A stretch of 64,000 bases of DNA from JAAELZ01 sp965237995. GTDB lineage: Bacteria; Pseudomonadota; Gammaproteobacteria; Arenicellales; Poriferihabitantaceae. Below, piece by piece: positions 40,759 to 49,223 of this stretch; the first letter of the stretch is position 1; the number at the start of each line of letters is the position of its first letter. Location of the stretch: positions 1 through 64,000 of the forward strand of contig CBDEGO010000002.1 of the NCBI GenBank assembly GCA_965237995.1. The letters run 5' to 3'. The notes under the pieces are model-generated. The model was not told the origin of the DNA, made no database searches, and saw nothing but the letters and a program-made list of their open reading frames with translations. The position numbers and the translations under genes are program-made.

Positions 40759-42324
40759 TTATTTTACGCTAATAGGGGCAATGAATTGACTTGGTCTTGC
40801 ACCGGCAATCAGCAATGCGGCTAAATAGGTGGTGCCGCCCAATAAGACCAAACCAAGCATTTTAAAGACGCGCTCCCATACTCCTGCGTCTAACCAATGG
40901 CTTAACTCACCACGAGTCAACAGCAAAATGATCGCCATACAGATAACAGCGAAACTAACCCGCCAAGCCAAAGCGGCCCATCCGGCACTGATTATAAACG
41001 TCTTATCTTTGCGTAATAAAATATATAGCAACGTTGCGTTAACCACCGCAGCAATACTGGTAGATAGTGCCAAACCGACATGAAACATCGTTTTAAACAG
41101 GAACAAAGCGAACACAATATTAACTAACATCGCTATCGCACCGACTTTAACAGGGGTTTTGGTATTCTTCTTTGCATAAAAACCAGGGGCTAACACCTTT
41201 ATAAGAATGATTGGCACAATGCCGAGCGAAAACGCCACTAGGCTGTGATAAACCATGCGTACGTCGTGTTCGTTGAACTTCCCATAATGATACAAAGTGG
41301 TCGCCAAGGCTTCGCCCAACACGATTAAAGCCACCATCGCGGGTACTGCAATTAGAATAACCCACTTACAAGCCCAATCTAGGGTTTTGCCATACGCTTG
41401 TGCAGACTGGCTAGCATGATCTTTCGACAGTTTTGGCAGTATCGCTGTGGCTAGTGCAATACCAAACACACCAACCGGAAACTCCATCAATCGGTCAGAA
41501 TAGTACAACCATGAAATGCTACCTGATACCAATAATGAAGCCAGTAGTGTATTTATCAGCAAATTGATTTGTGCGATAGATACCCCAAACAATGCAGGCA
41601 GCATTAGCTTATAGACACGCTTACTTGCCAAGTCAGCTGATTCATCTTCCTTTCGCGCGATGATACGAGGGAAAACTAAACAATTAATGGAGGCTAAAAA
41701 TGGGACCTGAAACGCTAGCTGCAACGTACCTGCAGCGATAACGCTCCACGCTAGTGCGTTGCTAATCTCGGTTTGCGCCTGCATGAAAAACCACAGTCCA
41801 CCAATTAAACACATATTTAATATCACAGGCGTAAAAGCAGCCACAGCGAAGCGATTCTTGGTGTTCAGCATGCCTGCTGATAATGCAACAAGAGAGATAA
41901 AAAACAAATACGGAAACATGATCCGCGTAAATTCTATCGCCAAAGCCATTTTTTGAGGATCTGATCGAAACCCCGGCGCAATAACGGCAATTAACCATGG
42001 CGCGGCCAAAACCCCAACAACGCAAACAAAGAGTAAAGAAAGAATTAATCTGCCTGTTACCAACTCTAGAAAGCGCCGCGTTTGTGAAGTGGATTGCTGC
42101 ATCGATACTTCCGCAAACACGGGAACGAACGCAGCTGAAAACGCGCCCTCCCCGAGTAATCGCCTAAAGAAATTAGGTAAGCGAAAGGCCACGAAAAATA
42201 CATCGGCCACGACATCGCTACCTAGAAATCGTGCAAACAAAGTATCTCGTACTAAACCACTAATCCGCGACACCAGTGTCATGGACCCAATCACTGCGGT
42301 GGATTGAAGAATACGATTACTCAT
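40759..42324 (-). CDS. murJ: Lipid II flippase MurJ
   Basis: The 521-residue membrane protein has fourteen predicted helices with the MATE-like fold and starts VIGSMTLVSRISGLVRDTLFARFLG, the MurJ N-terminus with the conserved Arg residues of the cavity (R18, R24-type). GEGAFSAAFVPVFAE follows, and WLYYSDRLMEFPVGVFGIALATAILPKLS is the central conserved segment. It flips lipid II across the inner membrane. The gene heads the murJ-DUF2203-ribF-lspA unit; sulfotransferase and phosphatase genes lie upstream. Confidence 0.95.
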   Translation of the reverse strand: MSNRILQSTAVIGSMTLVSRISGLVRDTLFARFLGSDVVADVFFVAFRLPNFFRRLLGEGAFSAAFVPVFAEVSMQQSTSQTRRFLELVTGRLILSLLFVCVVGVLAAPWLIAVIAPGFRSDPQKMALAIEFTRIMFPYLFFISLVALSAGMLNTKNRFAVAAFTPVILNMCLIGGLWFFMQAQTEISNALAWSVIAAGTLQLAFQVPFLASINCLVFPRIIARKEDESADLASKRVYKLMLPALFGVSIAQINLLINTLLASLLVSGSISWLYYSDRLMEFPVGVFGIALATAILPKLSKDHASQSAQAYGKTLDWACKWVILIAVPAMVALIVLGEALATTLYHYGKFNEHDVRMVYHSLVAFSLGIVPIILIKVLAPGFYAKKNTKTPVKVGAIAMLVNIVFALFLFKTMFHVGLALSTSIAAVVNATLLYILLRKDKTFIISAGWAALAWRVSFAVICMAIILLLTRGELSHWLDAGVWERVFKMLGLVLLGGTTYLAALLIAGARPSQFIAPISVK

Positions 42325-42353
42325 AGTAATAGTTTGATCCGTAAACTATTCAA

Positions 42354-43166
42354 TTAATGTAAGGCACATAGTCTATGTTTTACGGCACACTGTTTGCCGT
42401 ACAACCAATTTAGCGCTTTATATGCCAGCACCTCTAGTTTAAAAGCCCTCGGTTGACCATTAATAGCATCGTTCATCTGTTGCTGTACATAACAATACAA
42501 CTGCCTATCCCAACTATTTAGGCTATTAATTTTATCCAATTCACGGGCATTTGGTTGTAGTACCTCACCCTGAGTGATATTTTGCCTTTGATAATATGGC
42601 CGAGACCAACCAAATTCCTTGGCCCATAAGACAAGTGTTTCATCGTAGTAAGTCAGTGTACTAGGTAATACAAAACGACGCTCTAAATTTATCAGTGCTT
42701 GCTCATAATCTGCTGAGGTAATATCGCGTGAGCTCACCACGCCTGGTACGCCTGGCTCGCAAACCCCTGCAATCAGACGGGTTTGTCCATTACTAATTTG
42801 GCTACTTAAGCCACTATTTAAATACTCCAGCAACGTTAAATCTTGCACTTGAAGGTGCAGTGCATGGTGAACATTATTTTTAATAAACCGATATTCTGAG
42901 ACTACTCTCTCAACTGGGCTACGTAAAAACGTTATGTACTTAGCATTCTCGAACAAAACATGCGCCCCAAAACCCATGTGGCCAGTAACTAATCTAATTT
43001 GCTTTCGCTGCGCAGGGGGGGTAGAAAACAGCCTATTTATATCTGCGTTAATATCCGATTCAATACTAAAACAATTTTTTGGGGCATACTGGTGATGTAA
43101 TAAATTTCGCAAAGTTGAACCACCCGCTTTGGGCACATGCAAAAATATTAAGGTCTGGGGATTCAC
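42354..43166 (-). CDS. Sulfotransferase family protein (Sulfotransfer_2-like)
   Basis: The 270-residue protein has the PAPS-binding pieces of the Golgi-type family: 5'-phosphosulfate loop LIFLHVPKAGGSTLRNLL at 5-22 and 3'-phosphate region TFLRSPVERVVSEYRFI near 79-95, after a His in GHMGFGAHV that could be catalytic. There is no signal peptide or membrane helix, so it should act in the cytoplasm. The acceptor is unknown: bacterial relatives sulfate exopolysaccharide or lipids. It overlaps the phosphatase gene by four bases and lies just upstream of murJ. No PAPS synthesis gene is in the window. Confidence 0.85.
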   Translation of the reverse strand: MNPQTLIFLHVPKAGGSTLRNLLHHQYAPKNCFSIESDINADINRLFSTPPAQRKQIRLVTGHMGFGAHVLFENAKYITFLRSPVERVVSEYRFIKNNVHHALHLQVQDLTLLEYLNSGLSSQISNGQTRLIAGVCEPGVPGVVSSRDITSADYEQALINLERRFVLPSTLTYYDETLVLWAKEFGWSRPYYQRQNITQGEVLQPNARELDKINSLNSWDRQLYCYVQQQMNDAINGQPRAFKLEVLAYKALNWLYGKQCAVKHRLCALH

Positions 43167-43882
43167 CCCGAACGCACCAACGCTAGCGACACATTATCAC
43201 CCGCAATTTGTTCTAAAGCTGCTGCTAATAACGATTGAGCACAAGTGTCTAAAGAATCGGCGTGGGTCATCAATACTTGATTCATCAAGTCGTCGCTCAG
43301 TACACCGGAAAGGCCGTCACTACAAAGTAGATGCACGTCGCCGGGTTGCAATGTTTCATGTGTCATCACTGGGTTAACATCTGGCTGAGTGCCAACCGCT
43401 TGGGTTAACACATGTTCATACTGATGCGTTTCAAGCCGCTTCATTGATTCAGGCTCTTGAGCATCCTGCATTTGTTGCGCAACCGTTTGATCCTGAGTTA
43501 ATTGCACAGACTCTCCTTTTCTATGCCGGTATAAACGGCTATCGCCCACATTTGCGATAGTCGCATTCGGGCCATCATATTGACAAGCAACTAACGTAGT
43601 TCCCATACCAGCGTATTGTTCATTTTTCTGAGCGTGCTCATACACTTCTGTATTAGCTTGGACCACAGCAGCTTCTAGATTCATCCCATCTCGAGTTGCC
43701 TCTCTTAAGGCTGTAATAGCGATTCGACTTGCCACCTCACCCGCATTATGTCCGCCCATACCATCGGCAAGCACAACTAAATTCATGTCTGGAAAGGTCG
43801 CCACGCAATCTTGATTAGTCTTGCGCACAGACCCTCTGTCTGTTGCACAAGCCATTGTCATGTTAAACCCACTGTTGCTCAA
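43163..43882 (-). CDS. PP2C-family Ser/Thr phosphatase
   Basis: The 239-residue protein has the metal-binding motifs of PP2C: TDRGSVRKTNQDC, LVVLADGMGGHNAGEVAS, GMGTTLVACQ, NVGDSRLYRHRKG, LLCSDGLSGVLSDD and GDNVSLALVR. All Asp ligands are present, so it should be active. Such phosphatases usually reverse Hanks-type kinases, and often sit with a kinase and a FHA protein of a type VI secretion locus; neither is here. It overlaps the sulfotransferase gene by four bases, so the two are expressed together. Confidence 0.92.
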   Translation of the reverse strand: MSNSGFNMTMACATDRGSVRKTNQDCVATFPDMNLVVLADGMGGHNAGEVASRIAITALREATRDGMNLEAAVVQANTEVYEHAQKNEQYAGMGTTLVACQYDGPNATIANVGDSRLYRHRKGESVQLTQDQTVAQQMQDAQEPESMKRLETHQYEHVLTQAVGTQPDVNPVMTHETLQPGDVHLLCSDGLSGVLSDDLMNQVLMTHADSLDTCAQSLLAAALEQIAGDNVSLALVRSG

Positions 43883-43897
43883 GTGCCGACTATGATC

Positions 43898-44725
43898 TTA
43901 TAGAACACGAAGTAGTTCATTGATGCCAACCTTGCTCAAGGTTTTTTCATCTACTTTTTTGACGATCACCGCACAATATAAGCTGTGCGACCCATCTTTC
44001 GCAGGCAATGAGCCAGATACCACCACAGAACCGGCGGGTACTTTGCCATATGTCACTTCGCCGGTTTCACGGTCATAAATTTTTGTACTTTGGCCAATAA
44101 ATACACCCATTGAAATTACTGAGCCGTGCCCAACGACGACCCCTTCAACCACTTCACTACGCGCTCCGATAAAACAGTTGTCTTCAATAATCGTCGGGCC
44201 GGCTTGCAATGGCTCTAAAACACCGCCAATGCCCACACCTCCTGACAGATGCACGTTTTTACCAATCTGAGCGCAAGAGCCAACCGTCGCCCAGGTATCT
44301 ACCATCGTGCCAGAATCCACACGCGCGCCAATGTTTACATAGCTTGGCATCAACACCACATCATTAGCGATGTAGCAACCGCGCCTTACTGTTGCGGGGG
44401 GCACGACCCTCACCCCCGCTTGCTGAAAATCATCCGGCGTAAAACCAGCGTATTTAAGCGGCACTTTATCAAAATACTGATTATCTCCACCGCTAATCAC
44501 TTGGTTATCTCGAATTCGAAATGATAGCAATACGGCTTTTTTTAGCCACTGGTTTACTATCCATTCATCACCCTTTGGCTCGGCGACACGCATTTCCCCT
44601 GAATCAAGTAAATCAAGTGCTTGATTAATACTTGATGCTACGTCGTCTGTAACCGAAGTTGGCGAAATTGCATCTCGATTATCCCAGGCGGCTTCGATCG
44701 CTGTTTGCAGTGTTTGTATGTTCAT
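43898..44725 (-). CDS. dapD: Tetrahydrodipicolinate N-succinyltransferase
   Basis: The 275-residue trimeric enzyme has an N-terminal helical domain and a left-handed beta helix with hexapeptide repeats; GARVDSGTMVDTWATVGSCAQIG and GVGIGGVLEPLQAGPTIIEDN are DapD signatures. GSVVVSGSLPAKDG follows in the C-terminal part. It makes N-succinyl-2-amino-6-oxopimelate in the lysine/meso-diaminopimelate path. It lies 14 bases after folD and 15 bases before the phosphatase gene, on the same strand. Confidence 0.96.
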   Translation of the reverse strand: MNIQTLQTAIEAAWDNRDAISPTSVTDDVASSINQALDLLDSGEMRVAEPKGDEWIVNQWLKKAVLLSFRIRDNQVISGGDNQYFDKVPLKYAGFTPDDFQQAGVRVVPPATVRRGCYIANDVVLMPSYVNIGARVDSGTMVDTWATVGSCAQIGKNVHLSGGVGIGGVLEPLQAGPTIIEDNCFIGARSEVVEGVVVGHGSVISMGVFIGQSTKIYDRETGEVTYGKVPAGSVVVSGSLPAKDGSHSLYCAVIVKKVDEKTLSKVGINELLRVL

Positions 44726-44739
44726 AATTTAATGGTTAT

Positions 44740-45630
44740 TTAGGCGAAGTCAATGACAGAGTCGAGTCCATTTTGCGCGCAAGCGGCTTGCAAAGTATTA
44801 TGCAGCAATACGGCAATGGTCATTGGCCCGACGCCCCCTGGCACTGGGGTTATGGCTCCTGCAACTGCCTCCGCTCCAACATAATCAACATCACCTACTA
44901 ACTTACCTTTGCCGTTTTCATCAGTAACGCGATTAATACCTACGTCAATTACGGTTGCCCCGGGCTTGACCCAATCTGACTTGATCATTTCAGGTCGACC
45001 CACCGCAGCGACTAAAATGTCGGCTTCACGGCAAAGGGCTTCAATCTCCTTGGTGCGCGAATGCGCGATGGTGACGGTACAACTTTCCTGCAGCAATAGC
45101 GCTGCCATAGGCTTACCGACGATATTCGACCGACCCACAACCACCGCATTTAACCCTGAAAGTTTATTATCGTAATGATCTTTTAACAGCATTAAGCAAC
45201 CTAGCGGCGTGCACGAAACCAATTGGGGTTCCCCAATAGCTAGACGACCTACATTGTCAATATGAAAACCATCCACATCTTTAGCAGAGTCAATCGCGTT
45301 AATCACTGTCATTGGGTCGATATGATTTGGGAGTGGAAGCTGTACTAATATCCCGTTAACGGCTGAATCTTGATTCAGTTGCTCAACCAAGGCCAACAAG
45401 TCCTCTTGCGAAGTACTAGCACTTAGCGCGTGGTGCATTGAATTCATCCCAGCTTCTTTGGTTTGCTTCCTTTTACTTCTTACATACACACCACTTGCCG
45501 GGTCTTCCCCGACTAAAATGGTGGCCAATCCAGGCACGATATTGTGTTCATTCTTTAGTTTCGCCGCACCTTCGGCGATACCTTCTCTCAGTTTACTGGC
45601 AAACGCCTTGCCATCAATTATCTGTGCCAT
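44740..45630 (-). CDS. folD: Methylenetetrahydrofolate dehydrogenase/cyclohydrolase
   Basis: From ATG 45630 the protein starts MAQIIDGKAFASKLREGIAEG and has 296 residues, close to the usual FolD length; an earlier frame start at 45666 adds twelve residues unlike the family. VGEDPASGVYVRSKRKQTKEAG carries the catalytic Lys and GILVQLPLP the folate site; VVGRSNIVGKPMAALLLQ is the NADP-binding region and GGVGPMTIAVLLHNT is the C-terminal signature. It interconverts one-carbon folates. Dap and fol genes next to each other are common. Confidence 0.96.
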   Translation of the reverse strand: MAQIIDGKAFASKLREGIAEGAAKLKNEHNIVPGLATILVGEDPASGVYVRSKRKQTKEAGMNSMHHALSASTSQEDLLALVEQLNQDSAVNGILVQLPLPNHIDPMTVINAIDSAKDVDGFHIDNVGRLAIGEPQLVSCTPLGCLMLLKDHYDNKLSGLNAVVVGRSNIVGKPMAALLLQESCTVTIAHSRTKEIEALCREADILVAAVGRPEMIKSDWVKPGATVIDVGINRVTDENGKGKLVGDVDYVGAEAVAGAITPVPGGVGPMTIAVLLHNTLQAACAQNGLDSVIDFA

Positions 45631-45873
45631 TTTGTCTCGTTCAATCGTGTTCAATAAAGGGCGCAATTGTATCGCTGCCGCGTGTCATTGGGAATCTATT
45701 TTAGTCACTCAATAACGAAACGCTGTAATAATACTGCACCCCACCGAAATTAATTTCACGCGAAGCTTGCGCCCTGTTTTTAACGATAAGTGTAAGATAA
45801 GCGCTTGATTGCAGCGGTTAAAATTTATACCCTAGCGAGTCAAATCAAACCCCATCTAGCACAAGCTAAATTC

Positions 45874-46854
45874 ATGAGTACAAACAATAATGGTATCTTA
45901 TTTATTTTCCCTGGCCAAGGCGCTCAGTACCAAGGCATCGGTTCAGATATTTTTAAACAACATCAAATTGTTAAAGAGACTTACCAAGAGGCAAGCGACA
46001 CGCTAGGTTACGATATTGCGCAGTTATCTTTCAGCGATCCACAACAACAAATAAATCTTACTCGTTTTACTCAGCCTGTTTTAGTGACACACCACATCGC
46101 ATGCTTACGCTTGTTCCAATCACTCTCAGCGGGCAAAGTAACGGCGCAAATGGCGGCTGGGCACAGCTTAGGCGAGTATTCAGCCTTAGTCGCTGCGGAT
46201 GCACTCACCTTCGCCCAAGCGATAGAATTAGTTAACATACGCGGTCAATTAATGAGTGAATATGGCACGGGAGAGATGGAAGCCTTAACTTTAGAAATTG
46301 AAGACGCGCAACAATTGGCTGACGAATTTTACTGCGGCGTAGCGGCGCGTAATCTAACTGACCAAACGGTGGTGGGCGGTCTACCAGAAGACTTAGCCGC
46401 GCTGGCGCAGGCTATGAGTGAGCGCTTTCCGAGAAAGCGTAGCACTCGCTTAAAGACTGAGGGTGCATTTCATACTTACTATATGGTGGAAGCGGCGAAA
46501 AACTTTCGGCGCGCACTACAATCACAAGAATTTAAACAACCCAAGCTGCTAGTTGCATCTAACTTTAGCGGCGGATTTCACGACACCGACGCTGGCTCGA
46601 TCCGCTCGCGCTTATTCATGCAATTGTTCAACCCGGTATTATGGGTTGACAACCTACAAAGCGCCGCTTCTGAAGGGCTTAAAACCGCAATTGAGTTTGG
46701 CGGTGGTATCGGTAAAGGTGATGCACCTGCTGACAAACGCGCCAACCTCGAAGGTATTGTAAAGAAAACCTTTAGAGGCGAGGAAAACGCTCCTGAAACT
46801 TTCTCTGTAATAAACGAAGCATCGCTTAATGCTACGCTCGCTCATTTCAGCTAA
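45874..46854 (+). CDS. Divergent ACP S-malonyltransferase (FabD-like)
   Basis: From ATG 45874 the protein has 326 residues, with IFPGQGAQYQGIG at 11-23 and the acyltransferase serine S98 in AAGHSLGEYSALVAA; a His in the GAFHTYYM segment near 200 completes the dyad. The later part (SNFSGGFHDTDAGSIRSRLFMQLFNPVLWVDN, EFGGGIGKGDAPADKR) departs from standard FabD. It does not sit in the fab operon at 19516-21709, which lacks fabD. It could be the only FabD of the organism or a second acyltransferase for a special acid. It is divergent from folD, with a 243-base gap that shows no other gene. Confidence 0.75.
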   Translation: MSTNNNGILFIFPGQGAQYQGIGSDIFKQHQIVKETYQEASDTLGYDIAQLSFSDPQQQINLTRFTQPVLVTHHIACLRLFQSLSAGKVTAQMAAGHSLGEYSALVAADALTFAQAIELVNIRGQLMSEYGTGEMEALTLEIEDAQQLADEFYCGVAARNLTDQTVVGGLPEDLAALAQAMSERFPRKRSTRLKTEGAFHTYYMVEAAKNFRRALQSQEFKQPKLLVASNFSGGFHDTDAGSIRSRLFMQLFNPVLWVDNLQSAASEGLKTAIEFGGGIGKGDAPADKRANLEGIVKKTFRGEENAPETFSVINEASLNATLAHFS

Positions 46855-46874
46855 CCACGCCAAAACCTCCTTTG

Positions 46875-49064
46875 TTAGGCCCCAAGTACCTCTTTGCGTC
46901 TAGCATTTAATTCTGGTTCGGTGTAGCCATTCGGGTACGCCGCACCATTAAGGACTAGATTGCAGGCCGCGCGAAAAGCTGGGCCATTGCAAGACGGTGC
47001 CATGGATTTATAGTAAGGGTCCTGAGCATTTTGGATATCAACCACCTTCGCCATTTTTTTCATTGCGTCCATGACTTGTTGCTCTGAACAGACGCCATGC
47101 ATCAACCAATTAGCTAACAATTGGCTTGAGATCCTTAAAGTCGCCCTGTCTTCCATCAACGCGACATCATGAATATCTGGGACTTTAGAACACCCTACGC
47201 CTTGATCAACCCATCTGACCACATAGCCTAAAATACTTTGTGCGTTCTCTTCCAACTCTACCGCGATTTCTTCATCTGATAAGCGTACGTCGCCCAGCAA
47301 GGGAATAGTTAGTATATCGTCCAAACTAGCACGCGTTCTGGCTTTTAGCTGTTCTTGTTGGCTTGCAACACTGACCGCATGATAATGCATCGCATGCAGC
47401 GTTGCGCCCGTTGGTGAAGGCACCCAAGCACAACTAGCACCGGCAAGCGGCGCATCCATTTTAGTCGCCAACATTTCTTTCATGTCGTCTGGTCGCGCCC
47501 ACATACCTTTGCCAATTTGCGCCTTACCAGCCATTCCGGTTTCTAGTCCAATATCGACGTTCCAGTCTTCATAAGCGTGCAACCAAGGTTGCTGTTTGAT
47601 ACGCGCTTTAGGAAGCATCGGGCCGGCCTGCATCGACGTATGGATTTCATCTCCAGTACGGTCTAAGAAACCCGTATTGATAAACACTATTCTATTTTTC
47701 AACGCTCGAACACACTCTTTCAGGTTAACGGTGGTTCGCCGTTCTTCATCCATTAAGCCGATTTTCACCGTATTCGGTGCCAAACCTAATAACTCTTCAA
47801 CTCGCGAATATAATCGATTAGTAAAGGCGGCCTCTTGTGGCCCATGCATTTTAGGTTTCACGACATACATGCTACGCTTTTGGCTATTGCGCAAGCCACC
47901 AATTTTAATCAGGTCATACATCGCGCCCAAACAAGTTATCAAGGCATCCAACATCCCTTCAGGAGTTTGTTCGCCGTTAGCGTCAAGCACACTATCGGTT
48001 GTCACCAAATGCCCCACATTGCGGACCAACATTAAGCTGCGACCGTTAAGGTGAATCATCTCTCCATTGGCGCCTTTGTATTTTCGCGTACCCGCCAGTT
48101 TTCTATTGACCACCTTGCCACTTTTTTCAAAGCTGGCGCTGATGGTCCACGTCATTAACCCCAACCAATTTCGGTATACCTGCACTTTTTCTGTTGGCGA
48201 AACAGCAGCAACCGAATCTTCACAATCCATAATGGTACTCACCGCAGACTCGATGATCACGTCGCACAAGCCCGATGCGTGTAATTTCCCGATAGGTGAC
48301 TCCGCATTAACAACGAGCTCAACATGTAAGCCGTTGTTTCTTAACAGGAATACTTTAGAATCGCCTCGATTGCTATCTCCAACAAATTGAGCTTCGTCTT
48401 GCAAGTATTGTGTTTGCCCGTCGTTGGACACCACCAATAATCGCTGGCGTCCAGCGGTATCAGCTAACTTGTAGGTCACGACTTGGCTGTGCAACATGCC
48501 GGTTAACGGAAAAGTCTCGTCCAAAAATGCTTGTGCGCGTTGGATCACTTTTAGGCCGCGCTGTTTATTGAAGCCTTTGCCCGGGGCCAATTCATCCGTT
48601 CTGTCAATCACATCAGTCCCATAAAACGCATCGTACAAACTACCCCACCGTGCATTCGCTGCGTTAATAGCAAAGCGGGCGTTATTAACTGGAACTACTA
48701 ATTGAGGACCCGCAATTTTCGCGATCTCGTCGTCAATATCTTGCGTTTCTATTTCAAACGGCTGTCCCTCTGGCTCGATATAGCCGATGTCTCGTAAGAA
48801 AGAGGTATATTTTTCAAAGTTAAACTTGTCTCCTTGAAATTGTTTATGCCAACTATCGATCTGTACTTGCAATTCATCGCGGTGTTTTATCAACCATTTA
48901 TTTTGCGGGACAAGCTCGTTTAGCAAGTCTGCGTACCCTGCCCAGATATCATCAGATTCAAGACCTAGTCCCTGCAAAATTTCATTTTCAACAAACTCAT
49001 ACAACTCCTTAGCAATGCTAATTCCACTGACGTTAATACGCTCAATTGCGGGGCACTCTTTCAT
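46875..49064 (-). CDS. glcB: Malate synthase G
   Basis: The 729-residue protein is of the large single-chain G type, not the A type of about 540. Segments include VIESAVSTIMDCEDSVAAVSPTEK, NRLYSRVEELLGLAPNTVKIGLMDEERRTTVNLKECV and GKGMWARPDDMKEMLATKMDAPLAGASCAWVPSPTGATLHAMHYH, with the catalytic Asp expected in the C-terminal plug and the glyoxylate-binding Arg in MDEERRT. It condenses glyoxylate with acetyl-CoA to malate. No isocitrate lyase or glycolate oxidase is adjacent. The glyoxylate source cannot be told from this window. Confidence 0.96.
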   Translation of the reverse strand: MKECPAIERINVSGISIAKELYEFVENEILQGLGLESDDIWAGYADLLNELVPQNKWLIKHRDELQVQIDSWHKQFQGDKFNFEKYTSFLRDIGYIEPEGQPFEIETQDIDDEIAKIAGPQLVVPVNNARFAINAANARWGSLYDAFYGTDVIDRTDELAPGKGFNKQRGLKVIQRAQAFLDETFPLTGMLHSQVVTYKLADTAGRQRLLVVSNDGQTQYLQDEAQFVGDSNRGDSKVFLLRNNGLHVELVVNAESPIGKLHASGLCDVIIESAVSTIMDCEDSVAAVSPTEKVQVYRNWLGLMTWTISASFEKSGKVVNRKLAGTRKYKGANGEMIHLNGRSLMLVRNVGHLVTTDSVLDANGEQTPEGMLDALITCLGAMYDLIKIGGLRNSQKRSMYVVKPKMHGPQEAAFTNRLYSRVEELLGLAPNTVKIGLMDEERRTTVNLKECVRALKNRIVFINTGFLDRTGDEIHTSMQAGPMLPKARIKQQPWLHAYEDWNVDIGLETGMAGKAQIGKGMWARPDDMKEMLATKMDAPLAGASCAWVPSPTGATLHAMHYHAVSVASQQEQLKARTRASLDDILTIPLLGDVRLSDEEIAVELEENAQSILGYVVRWVDQGVGCSKVPDIHDVALMEDRATLRISSQLLANWLMHGVCSEQQVMDAMKKMAKVVDIQNAQDPYYKSMAPSCNGPAFRAACNLVLNGAAYPNGYTEPELNARRKEVLGA

Positions 49065-49223
49065 CGACTATTTCTTAAAGATCTATAAGGGGAACTAGCA
49101 GTATATCATCATTAATTGCTTATGCCATTAGCGATAAGTTTGATGTCAATATAAACGTAATTTGTTGTAACAGCCTATGCTGTTCGTAGACCATATCAAG
49201 AGCTAACAGCAGCTTTACAATGC

